DNA of 64,000 nucleotides from Gammaproteobacteria bacterium LSUCC0096. Lineage in GTDB: Bacteria > Pseudomonadota > Gammaproteobacteria > Pseudomonadales > Litorivicinaceae. The DNA is taken from positions 971,118 through 1,035,117 of the forward strand of contig VIEA01000001.1 in NCBI GenBank assembly GCA_008087055.1. Direction: 5' to 3'. Below are positions 34,359 through 45,100 of this stretch, piece by piece. Every line of letters begins with the position of its first letter. Position 1 is the stretch's first letter. A program made the position numbers and the translations under genes. The notes beneath the pieces are model-generated. The model had not been told where the DNA came from. It saw only the letters and a list, made by a program, of their open reading frames with translations, and ran no database searches.

Positions 34359-35645
34359 TTAGATACCCAAACGCTGAACCACAAACAACAGTGGTCTACG
34401 GAATAAGTAATACAACAATGAAACATCATCTGAGTACACTCGGGCACTTCCTCTTACACCAAGGCCAACATCAGTTGGCTGCTCAGGAAACCTGACCAAC
34501 ACCTCATAAGACATCACATTCAATGGAGAAGGTTTGGGCGCATATGAGAACGAAGCAATTTGTCCCTCGATTGGCTTATCAGGACGGTCGTCCAAGAAAA
34601 TCCGCACAGTATTCCCAATCTTGAGCGCCACGGCATCTTTGACCGGAACAAATACAGACGCTTCAACAGATGATGGATCAGAGATCTCAAGGACACGCTG
34701 ACCCGCTCTAACAGGTCGACCGATCCAACTGTCAGACTCTTCCAATCGAACGATCCCGGCACGCTCTGCAATTATTTGTGAACGACTTAATCTGTCTTCA
34801 GCAATTTGTGCTTCCAATAGACGAAGGCGGTATTCAGCCTCTTTCGAAGCCACAGCACGTCTTGCCTCTGCGTCTCGAAAACCCTGCTTCTGTACTCGAT
34901 TAAAGTCTGCTTTAGCAACCTCGGCCGCTTGAACAGAGACTTCTAAATCTGCCTCCAATTGCGACTTTTCAAGGGAAAATAGTGGATCGCCGACGGTCAC
35001 CGAAACACCATCATCAATGATCAAATCAGCAACAATGCCATCGAACGGAACCGTCACGATTTGTGACTGTTCTGCCTCAATCTGTGCCTCACCCAAGACT
35101 GTCATCGGCACCTGAATGACAGAAGCCACACCGAGCAGCCCAAGTAGTGCAAATGTGGATACCAGACCGCGCCTTTTAACTCGTCGCTCACGCTGATTAC
35201 GCGTTGCCAAGGCCCAAACAGAACCGATCGTTTGAGCAATACCCATCTCTCCGTGGCTGAATGGGTCATGGCGCGCAAACCCCAGAACCGCCTTGATCGA
35301 ACCATTCGGGTCAAAAATGGGGATCAAAAGAAGCGCAGGTGGACAAAGATCGTTCCAATCTGTAGCGAGACCCTCCGACAGATTCGCCACGTTCACTACA
35401 AATGGCTCAGGCCCCATCCGGTCAAGCTGCTCTGAGCATACAGATTCAAGCCATTGGACAAAGGGAACGTTGCGATCTACGACCGGCACATGAGAGACGG
35501 CAGCAACCTTCGCTGTCTGGTGATGGATTTGAACGAGGCTGCAATGCTCACAGGCAACTAATGCTCGAGCTTCGTTCACTACAAGTAACGACAGCTCTTT
35601 GAGGCTTTTTGTTTGAGCAGCGCGTGCGAGCAAGCCTTCGATCAA
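34359..35645 (-). CDS. HlyD-type adaptor with cytoplasmic GAF-like domain
   Basis: 428 residues, TTG start with AAGGG upstream that overlaps the previous stop. Residues about 10-150 look like a GAF-type domain (VACEHCSLVQIHHQTAKVAA, LLLIPIFDPNGSIKAVLGF). A membrane helix at about 160-180 is preceded by a positive stretch (RERRVKRRG). Residues about 185-428 are a lipoyl/HlyD adaptor (VTVPFDGIVADLIIDDG, AGIVRLEESDSWIGRPVRAG). This places a ligand-sensing domain on the cytoplasmic side of a periplasmic adaptor, an uncommon layout. Confidence 0.85.
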   Translation of the reverse strand: MIEGLLARAAQTKSLKELSLLVVNEARALVACEHCSLVQIHHQTAKVAAVSHVPVVDRNVPFVQWLESVCSEQLDRMGPEPFVVNVANLSEGLATDWNDLCPPALLLIPIFDPNGSIKAVLGFARHDPFSHGEMGIAQTIGSVWALATRNQRERRVKRRGLVSTFALLGLLGVASVIQVPMTVLGEAQIEAEQSQIVTVPFDGIVADLIIDDGVSVTVGDPLFSLEKSQLEADLEVSVQAAEVAKADFNRVQKQGFRDAEARRAVASKEAEYRLRLLEAQIAEDRLSRSQIIAERAGIVRLEESDSWIGRPVRAGQRVLEISDPSSVEASVFVPVKDAVALKIGNTVRIFLDDRPDKPIEGQIASFSYAPKPSPLNVMSYEVLVRFPEQPTDVGLGVRGSARVYSDDVSLLYYLFRRPLLFVVQRLGI

Positions 35646-35650
35646 CTGAA

Positions 35651-36370
35651 CTACCCTTCCGTAACCGGAATTTCTAGTGTTGCTGAACCACTCATCCCTG
35701 GCAGCGCACCAATACCTTCTGGAATCGCAACGCTGACTTCAACCGTCTCGCTCACCGGATCAATCTCGACACCAATACGCGCGATTGTTGTTGGAATTTG
35801 CGTATCGATCTCCGCGATATAGACAGTCACTGCATCACCTACCGATAAACTCTTCAATGCCGCTGATGGCAAAGAAATGCGCCCTTCGAGTGTATCTAGA
35901 CGAATCAGCTTAAACAGCGGTGTACCAACAGAAACCATTTCATATTGATTAACCTGACTCTCAGCTACAACACCAGGCCAGGGTGCTCGAATGGTGCATC
36001 GACGCTGATTCAATTGGGCGATATTTGCTTCGGCTTTGGCTTGTTTGAGATCCGCTTCAGCCAATATGACATCCAATTGGCTCGCTGACTTGAGACTTTC
36101 TAAGCGCTTGATGTTGTCATGGCGAGCCTGTGCACGGTCGACATCCGAACTAACGCGGTCCACTTCTGCATCATGTAAACGACAATCAAAACGAATAAGG
36201 GTCTGACCCTTTTTAACTGCATCACCCTCACGCAATTGATATTTGGCAATAGTCGCTCCGATCTCGGAACTGAAAGTCGCCTGAGTCGAGGGTTCAAGAA
36301 CCACAGGATACTCGGCGAAGCATGACGCTGAAGCCAACGCCATGCTTACCACAACTGCAAAGCGGATCAT
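35651..36370 (-). CDS. Short periplasmic adaptor (HlyD/RND MFP type)
   Basis: 239 residues with a Sec signal (MIRFAVVVSMALASASCFAE) and an adaptor body: lipoyl half (ATIAKYQLREGDAVKKGQTLIRFD), short helical hairpin, second lipoyl half (CTIRAPWPGVVAESQVNQYEMVSVG) and beta-barrel. It lacks a membrane anchor. It begins immediately after the TolC gene stop, so it probably connects the outer-membrane channel with the two membrane-bound adaptors. Confidence 0.86.
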   Translation of the reverse strand: MIRFAVVVSMALASASCFAEYPVVLEPSTQATFSSEIGATIAKYQLREGDAVKKGQTLIRFDCRLHDAEVDRVSSDVDRAQARHDNIKRLESLKSASQLDVILAEADLKQAKAEANIAQLNQRRCTIRAPWPGVVAESQVNQYEMVSVGTPLFKLIRLDTLEGRISLPSAALKSLSVGDAVTVYIAEIDTQIPTTIARIGVEIDPVSETVEVSVAIPEGIGALPGMSGSATLEIPVTEG

Positions 36371-39145
36371 TTAGTCCACATCAACCAAAGCAACGGAATT
36401 GTCAGGTTGATCAGTGACCGTCAAAGCGACTTCGAGAACTTTCTCACCACCATCTTCGTCAATCGCTGCCAAACGAACTTTTTTATTACCTTGAATGTAC
36501 GGCGTTCCGTCTTCTTTAGTTTTAATCGCAACCCGGCCAGTCACAGGCTCAATCTCTAAGAATTCATACATTGAATTGTTGAAGTTCGGTGGCGCCCACT
36601 TATAGTCCAAACGAGTCCCTTCTGGATCCACAACGTCTGCTAAATTCAAAAATCCAATGTAGCGACCGGCTGATGGAGAGACTGTTACAGCCAACTCAGA
36701 ACCCTGAAGAACAGGTTTGTCGTTTTGACCATGGACTGTAATCGCGATCTCTACCGGGTCACTCATGGCTCCATGCTCGTCATAGAGCTCAACTTTAAAG
36801 CGCTCTACTAATGTTTCACCTTCGCGAAGCTTCTGGAAACGCTCTTGCCTTGGATTGATAACAACTTTGTTGTACTCGTCCAGCGTGACACCTTCTGGAA
36901 CATCTGAAAGTGGATCGAATCGATACTTCACAGGCTTACTGCGTTTGTCGGGGTCATGTGCACGAATCCATACCGACTTACTCGCCGTGTCGTCTTCGTT
37001 AAAAGTCACAGCATGATAAGTTGAGGAGACAACTGGTGCGTCGTTCACGCCTTGGACCAGGAAGTCCACATCAACCACACTCCGCTCACCATTCGGGTCA
37101 ACGATTTGGAACTTCACGAGATCTGACAACTGCTCACCTTCGTTCAGCGCCTTGATTCTGTAATCTTCCTGCGTTGGATCGTAACGCCACATTCCATCAC
37201 GAGAGATTGAGAACCCTTTCGGACCTTCGAGGAGATCAAAGACCAACAGTTCCCCTTCCACATCGGTTTGCGGGAATTGACCAGTCACTAGAGAACCCGC
37301 CTCAACTTTGATGTCATCAAGCGATGATAAAGTCGGGACATCGTTTGTGTCTTCAAACATGAAGCGGACAACGTCCTGCGAAGATAGCCCCATATCATTT
37401 GAAGCGGTCAGAATCACATCCAGGTGTTCAATACCACCCGGTGGGTTACCCTTAAACGTGCGGGTTTCAGCATCGAGCGTCCACCAAGTTGGTAGCGCTT
37501 CGCCATTCACCTGACGCGCGTTATAGGCAACGTTTCCACCCAATACAAACGTTTCGGTATTAAACGTAAATGCATGATCGCCTGGGCCTTCATAGACTTC
37601 TTGAACTTGATCAAATAGCGGTGCAGCAACGAGACCAAGACGCCCTGCATCCCAATCCATCAACTGGTGCGTCAATGCTTTAGCCAGTCCATCGACCGTG
37701 ACGTCAGGCACCGTTGCTGGGAATGGATCCAAGCCAGCGGTGACGAAGATACGGCCGTAACTGTTCTGAAGATCTGCATACGCAACATCACGACGAACTT
37801 CAGCCAGCATTGTTGTAAATTCTTCACGAATGAGATCAAGCTCTGTGTAGTTTTCAGCACCAACGCGCGCAGCCATTTGCGCCCGGATACGCTCAACGAC
37901 ATCGAGATATTTCACAGCATTTTCATAGGCTTCAATCGACTGACCATAAGCCACATGCGATAGATACACCTGACTTAAGACACCTACTGTCAGCGCCATA
38001 CGCTGCTCTTCTGCGAGTGACTTAGCTGCTTCGGCATCACGCTTTTGCGCTGGGTACCGAAACACGTTCAAGAGGTTTACACCTACTGTAGCGCCAAGCG
38101 AAGTCCAATCATTATTTAACTGGAACATATTACTGTCGTAATACGCTCCAGCTGACAGCGACAAGTTAGGCATCAACTGCAAAAGCGCAGCTGTACCCTC
38201 TTTATCAGTGATACGACGTGTGTACTGCGCTTCAGCCAACTCAGGACGGAACGCAAGGGCCGCGCGCTCCATCGTCTTGACGTCATATTTCAGTGCAGGC
38301 ATCGCACCAGGGCCGTTATCTGACAAACGATATTCTTCGTCTGGAGACATCCCCATCAAGCTCGCCAATGTGTTTTTCGCACCGACGAGATCCTTGTGCA
38401 AACCATCGAGGTTTCGCTGAATATCCAATAAGTCTCGTTGGAACTGCAGCGCCTCGAGTGGATTTTCCAGCTGTTCAAGCTCGATTTGACGCGAATTTTC
38501 GATAGCAATTGATACACGAGATGCCAAAGGCTCAACGCGATCAAGAAGCCGCTGGGCAGATACGGCTCTCCAATACGCTGTGCGAACATCTTGCATTAGG
38601 TTATGGACAGCTTTGCGCTCACGCTCTTTGGCGATGAGATATCGGTCTGTCCCTTGCTGGGCACGAACATATGACAAACCGAAATCCAACACACTCCAAT
38701 TCAATACCGCACTTCCTGTAGTGTTTTCGCGCTCTGAACCGGTAGATAAATCCGTATCACTCTTGCCAGCGATAAAACCCGTGGTATTTACATCGTTGAT
38801 GGTGACTGAAGATGCCCACGGCAAATTACTTCTTTTTGAGTAGCCGCCTGATACAGCAAGCTGTGGAAGCATATCGAAGGATGTCATTTCCAAGCGAGAC
38901 GCCGATAATGCTGTCTCCAACATCTGAACACGACGCTCACGGTTATACAGAAGCGCTCGTGAAATCGATTGCTCCAAGGTGAGATCACCGCTCGTTGGTT
39001 CGTTATCTGCATACAGTGCTTCGCGATCCTCCTCAGCAAGCTTCAACAGATCCTGCCGCGAGAAGAAATCTGGACTGCTCGAACAGCCCGTTAACACTAC
39101 TAATGAAAATACACTGACGAGACTCAGCTTATTTTTCCATTCCAT
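36371..39145 (-). CDS. TolC-family outer-membrane lipoprotein with cadherin-like C-terminal repeats
   Basis: 924 residues from ATG 39145 (AAGGG 7 bases upstream), giving a lipoprotein signal with lipobox VVLTGC (Cys21); an ATG at 39169 is less likely. Residues about 50-490 are a TolC/OEP fold (two helical repeats: LTLEQSISRALLYNRERR, MLPQLAVSGGYSKRSN; then LMPNLSLSAGAYYDSN). Residues about 510-924 are an extra region of four or so Ig/cadherin-like modules (LPTWWTLDAETRTFKGNPPG; FSISRDGMWRYDPTQEDYR; VNDAPVVSSTYHAVTFNEDD; DEDGGEKVLEVALTVTDQ). TolC proteins usually end shortly after the helical domain, so the extension is notable and should lie in the periplasm. Confidence 0.87.
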   Translation of the reverse strand: MEWKNKLSLVSVFSLVVLTGCSSSPDFFSRQDLLKLAEEDREALYADNEPTSGDLTLEQSISRALLYNRERRVQMLETALSASRLEMTSFDMLPQLAVSGGYSKRSNLPWASSVTINDVNTTGFIAGKSDTDLSTGSERENTTGSAVLNWSVLDFGLSYVRAQQGTDRYLIAKERERKAVHNLMQDVRTAYWRAVSAQRLLDRVEPLASRVSIAIENSRQIELEQLENPLEALQFQRDLLDIQRNLDGLHKDLVGAKNTLASLMGMSPDEEYRLSDNGPGAMPALKYDVKTMERAALAFRPELAEAQYTRRITDKEGTAALLQLMPNLSLSAGAYYDSNMFQLNNDWTSLGATVGVNLLNVFRYPAQKRDAEAAKSLAEEQRMALTVGVLSQVYLSHVAYGQSIEAYENAVKYLDVVERIRAQMAARVGAENYTELDLIREEFTTMLAEVRRDVAYADLQNSYGRIFVTAGLDPFPATVPDVTVDGLAKALTHQLMDWDAGRLGLVAAPLFDQVQEVYEGPGDHAFTFNTETFVLGGNVAYNARQVNGEALPTWWTLDAETRTFKGNPPGGIEHLDVILTASNDMGLSSQDVVRFMFEDTNDVPTLSSLDDIKVEAGSLVTGQFPQTDVEGELLVFDLLEGPKGFSISRDGMWRYDPTQEDYRIKALNEGEQLSDLVKFQIVDPNGERSVVDVDFLVQGVNDAPVVSSTYHAVTFNEDDTASKSVWIRAHDPDKRSKPVKYRFDPLSDVPEGVTLDEYNKVVINPRQERFQKLREGETLVERFKVELYDEHGAMSDPVEIAITVHGQNDKPVLQGSELAVTVSPSAGRYIGFLNLADVVDPEGTRLDYKWAPPNFNNSMYEFLEIEPVTGRVAIKTKEDGTPYIQGNKKVRLAAIDEDGGEKVLEVALTVTDQPDNSVALVDVD

Positions 39146-39171
39146 GACTATGCCCTTGTATTTGCCCATTA

Positions 39172-42100
39172 TTAAGCGACAGCGCGCACGCTTCGCTTTA
39201 ATTGCTCTGTGAACCGTTCAGTCCCATGAGACTTCAACGATTCAACCGAACCCACATTATTGTCTCCAGCAGGTGCTTCAGTCGCACCGTCAGAGACATT
39301 TAAATTCAGAATGATGACTCGAGATTCACCTGTTACGTCGACAGCCTTAATCGCCAGATTAATAGAATCGACACCCGCTGGAGGTTCTCCAGTTAATTTG
39401 CCTGTTTCTGCATCAATCTTGATCCAGTCAGGAAGCGGTTGCTGCGATCCATCCGGTGCAACCAACACCGCTTGATACTCTTGAACCTGAGCGTTGTTAT
39501 TGTCAGCTAAATCAGCCTCAATCGAGCGCCCTTCTTGCACCACACGTACGATTTGTAGACCCGATGGATTCTCTGCATCATTTCGCGCAAGCGTCGATGA
39601 GCTCACCTGGCCATCCGCACCCACTTGAACAACCACTCGGTCGATCTGACGGGTCATCGTTGTACCCATCTTCATTAAACTGTTGCTGACTTTGGCATCG
39701 ACAACACCAGTTGTTGGATCAATCACCGATTCAGTTGAACGCTGGGCTGTCGCCTGCTCAGCTGTTGCTGTCTGCGCGTCGGCGTCACCACCCGATGCTT
39801 GAGCATCACCGCCAGGCGATGCATTTGGATTAGCCGATTGCGCTGTAATTTGAGCATTTGAAGGCGCTGTACCAGCTTCACCAACGGACTCAACAGGCCC
39901 CCGAGTGATTTGAGCATTGGCCACACCCTCAACTGGAGTAGACTCACCCGATCCATCAGCTACTTGCTGATTCGATCCAGCGCTCGCCTGAGCGTCTCCA
40001 CTTGCCGCATCAGCTCCTTGCGCACTCTCAACGCCTCCAGAACTCGCAGCAGCATCCGCTGAACCAGTATCTCCACCTGAAGCATTCGCACCAGGGCTCA
40101 CTGTACCAGGCGCACCATTGACCGTTGGCTGCGCAGACCCTGCGTCACCACTTGTACTAGTAGGACCCGCAACAGCACTAGCCTGATTTGCGACCGAACC
40201 AGGACCAGCCTGTGGCGCAAACGCCAACGAGCCGATACCACCGTCACCACCAGTTGCCGCACCATCTTGAGCAGCCGATGCTCCAGGTCCACCAGCCAAA
40301 CCATTGGTTTGTAGAGAACCATTCGGCTCACCTGAACCACCATCAGCTCTCGTAGATCCTGCTAAACCTGTCGACCCAGGCCCTGCAAAACCAGCAAAAT
40401 CAGAGTCACCCTCGCCACTGCGCTCGGCAGCAGATGGCCCACCGACCCCACCAAGTGGCGGCGCGTTAAAGCCAAAATTCTCCGACCCACCGTCAGTACC
40501 ATTACTCTGAGCAGCGCCACTTTGGGCGAGCGCATTGAGTCCGCCTGCTGTTGATGCGTTAACAGTAGCATCAGGGCCTCCTATTGCTGATCCGGGCGCT
40601 CCCAATGATCCTGGAGAAACTCCACTACCAGCAACCGTTGAACCACCACCGGCTACAGCATTGCCTGTCGCGCCACCCAATGGCGACTGAATCCCACCGA
40701 CTGATCCAGGTAGGGACGATCCAGACAAATTCGACGCATTATTACCGACAATAGAGCTCGAGGTGATTACATTAGAGCCTGCTATATTTGAGCTCCCGTT
40801 CGACGGCGTACTGGTTCCATAACCACCGTTGAAAACCGATTGAGGATTAATTGCTGCCTGCAATCCAGTCTGTGTGAGGGACTGAATGGTGGATTGAGCT
40901 GAGTCATTCCTCGACTGATTGGAAACCAAACCTCCATTAGACCCCTGCGCACCGAAAGCTCCAGCGTATCGTGCTTCTTGATTCGTTGTGATGATTTCAG
41001 AGTTTTTATTAATTGTATCGCGGGCGCCTGCCTCGGCTGCTGAATCACGACTCACGGGCAATGGCGTTACAATCATCGAAAACTGAACACTCGCCGTATG
41101 ATTGAAACTATTAGTAACGGTTACCGTAACCGAATATGGACCAGCCACAGAAACACGGCCTGTCAGAACACCAGTCGTCGTATTAAACTCAAGGCCGGGT
41201 GGAATCACATCGATAGAGAATCCTGTCGTACTGGCATGTTTAGATGTCCACAGTGAGTTAAAGTCAAACTCATAATCCTGACCTTGACGAACATTAACGC
41301 TGCTTGGAGCAGCAATTCCTGTCCGAGTCGGTAGATCAGGATTCACAGTAAACGTGATCTGCCCACTATCTGATAACCCACCGGCATCGGTCGCTGTGAG
41401 TGATACAGTATGAATATCATCTGTTGTCGAAGTGCCTGAGAGAATCCCGCTAGAGGTATCAAATGCAAGACCAGCAGGGATGTCTGTCGCAGCAAAGGTC
41501 AGCGTATCGCCATCAACATCAGAAAAATAACCTGAAAAATCAGTATTGAAGGTGTCACCTTGGATAATCGAGATATCCGACGGCCTCGAATCCAACACCG
41601 GACTATCGTTCACAGAAGTTACAGAGTGAGTCAGACTGTAACTTGAATAGCTCACGTGGGATTCCAGTGAAACCGCGGTTTTCCCAGCGTTGTTGGCTAC
41701 CGTATCGAAATACACCAACGCACCGGCCGCGCTAAAGGTTTGTGAGATCCCATCATCAACAGCAAATACAGTCAACGGACCTGGTGTTCCGTGGTAGTTT
41801 GCCGCTGGCAGGAAGCGTATCAAAGTCGACGCATCAAGCATAAGTGCTGAAGTCGTTGTGACACTGCCAACATCAGACCAAGCCGCACCATCAAACGAAT
41901 ATTGCCATACACCTTCGCCCGAATTTGATGCATCTCCGGAAATCGCAATCCCAGCCAGCCCGTCGTTATCACCATCATCAAAAACAGAGCTAAACCTTGA
42001 TGAAATTAGAGTACCTGCAGGAGAAGCGTCCTCGGTAATCGCGGGTAACGTTGGGTTACCCGTTAGCGTTGGAGCGTCAATGACAGCCGTAACATCAATA

Positions 42101-45100
42101 TTCGAAGTGACCGAATAGACAGTCGCCGGACTCGTTGAATCTTGAACGACTGACAAAGTCATCACTTTCGTGTTTGTGTCTGGATCGTCTGAGTCGTTTG
42201 AGTACTGAACGGCTCGAATGATCGACTCAACCACCCAATCATTGATTGGATATGGATCTTCAGCACGAATGTTATCGATTGTCATCGAGGCACCCGCGGC
42301 TTTGCCACCGGACTTATCGAAGGTGCCAGTAATGAAAACAAAACGATAAGAGCCATCATGGTCGATCGTGACCGAAGCCGTATCAGATACGCTCTTACCA
42401 GTATCGTTTAAAACCATTTTGTAGAGATCGCCCGAAGAATCAACCAAATACCCAGCTACGTGATACCAGTCACCAGAGCCGTCTGCCGAGTAATCCAACT
42501 TAAGGACGTCGCCGGCACTAGCCACAAATAAGTCACTCATTACACCAGGCCCGTGAACGACCCCATATGACTCGATATTCATCGATCCAGTGTAAAGAAA
42601 AAGGGAATCAGCTTCACCGGTAATGGCAGCGGTTCTACCGGTCGGTCCAGAGTTAAAAGCGGTATTGTCATCCTGCTGAATGCTCGGTGCTGACGCCATC
42701 TTTTTCCAATCCGCGACATCATCATCGAGGTCATAAGGCGTCTCGATGCTCACACCTCCTACGGTAATTCGCGAACCAAAATCGACTCGACCCGAGTAAA
42801 CAGTCCAGCCCGAGCCTGGGGAACCTAGAGCTATATCGCTATTAAAATCACCATTGGTTATCGGTGATGAACCCGGAATACTTGCGTCAGTTAAGAGGTG
42901 AATACGAAGCTTCGTACCCCCCTCCCCATCGTATGTTGAATCAATCTGACCAACCTGAATCCAAGCGGCACTCGCACCCTCAGCAGGCTGCGTATCGTAA
43001 TACTCAACAAAGCGACCGTTGACCCGCACATCACCGTGAACAGGATTAGCAGGATCAGCGGAATTGGCGACCACACTGAACACATCACCCGTAGAATTCC
43101 GATCGGCATCACCATTCGCGGTAATTTCAAAATCGATATAGCCGGCTTGACCTGACACATTGAACAGGCCTTCCCAAATATGTGATGCAAAATTGGATGC
43201 GGCTAACTCGACAGGCGATGCTTGTTCCACATAGGTCTCGTCCGCAATTGCAGAAAGATCTGGAGCACCTGCATTATCAAGCTCAAAAGTAAAATTGACG
43301 CTATTTGATGGGGCTCCATTGGTATCTACAGCGCTCCAACCGAATGTATCAGTGCCTGTAAAACTGGAACGAACCGTATAGACCAAACCACCCAAGCTCG
43401 CCAAGGCAATGGTATCGTCAACAGCAACACTTGATCCATTGAGCGTTAAATAACCGCCAGTTGGCAATGAATTGATTTTAATCGACGTCCAACCGTAAAC
43501 ATCCGACGTGTAGCTGAATTCATCTGTAAAATCTGCTGCTGCGAATGTATGGGTTGAGCCTGTCTCAATGTAATAGTGCTCTGTACCGTTAACGACCACA
43601 ACAGGCGGGTTGTAAACCATGTCAACGGTGGTATTAGCTGTCGTTTCTTTCTTACCGTCAGACACACCCCAAACGATTGTGCGGTCAGCAGCCGGATAAC
43701 TCACGTCAGTCGATGTAAACTCAATCGAAGCAAGCGCGGCATCCCATTCAGCATCCGTCGCTCCACTTGCACTTGAAAGCGTTAAAATTCCAGTGCCTGA
43801 TACGAAGGTTCCCGTTATATCGCCCATCGTGTTAGCGTCATATGTATATTTAAGCGAATCCGTACTTGAGGAATAGTTAGTTGTGATCTTGACGTACGCG
43901 GAGTCAATATCACTATCGGTATCAGCAACACTAACTCCAGAAGCAAGCGATACTGTTGAATCAGTACCAACGTTAAACTCTCCATCACCCGTTGGCGCAG
44001 TAACTGAAACAGTCGGTGCAGCATTTCGCGAAACGGCTAATTCAAAAGTACCGCCCACAGGTGTGTATTCGGTCGCGGAGTTATATTCGACGACGTAGCC
44101 AGCAATGCTATCGGATTGCACAGGATAGTCATTCCACTTACCAGAACTTCCCTTGAAGTGTGCATAATCCTCATTGCCATTATAATTATTTGGCTCATTA
44201 GAATCCCAGCTCGCATACTGCCCTGCAACTACTGAACCAAAGTCACCGGTAATCGTAGCGCCTACCGGCGGAGTTGCTGGCCCTTGGAAAAATTGAGTGT
44301 TGGCCTCAGGCCCGGTAGCCCATTTCCAAGTACCTTCAGTAATACTGTCTGTCGCACCCATCCATGCGTCGGCGGCCAACTTAGATTGCAAGAACGTATT
44401 TTCGACCTCTGACGTCACGGTCACGAGATAACCTGTCAGGGTGTTACCACCCTGATCAACCATGGTCTTTGCGGCAGCATCAGTAACAGCATCGGTCCAG
44501 GTGATTCCGGGATCAGCAACATACTCGTAGTAATGCGATTCGCCGCCGAAGTTTAAAGACACATGCGGCGACACTTGGAGAACAATCGAGCGGCTCGCCT
44601 CGCTAGGATCTGTTTCCGTATTCTTGAAAGTTACCGTGCGTAGTAATGCCTGATATTCAGCTCGAGTCGCTGACCCTGTGAATGACAACCGTCCCGAGGC
44701 AGAGTTGTATGATGTCGTAATACTAGCTGACGTCCCAGTCACGTCGAGAACGTCGCCCGACTGCACATTGTCGATATACAGCTGCAACCCTGTGAGGGTG
44801 TCGCCCAAACTACTCGGTAAATTAGCATATGGCATCAAAAGCACCGGCTGGTCACCTTCGACATACTCGTCTGCAGTCGGGCCTAGAACAGTCAAGTACT
44901 CAACATTAATTTTTGATCCATCAACTACTTCATTAATTCCATCACTTACCGTCCAACTGAGTTCTCGAATACTCGGACCAGTTTCGGCTGTTGTAGCGAA
45001 CGTAACAGCACCGAGCGCATTTTCCCAATGCGTCATTGTTGCGGTTTGATCAGAGCTGGTCAGGACGAGAGTACCTGTCGCCGAGTCATATGCAGACGCA

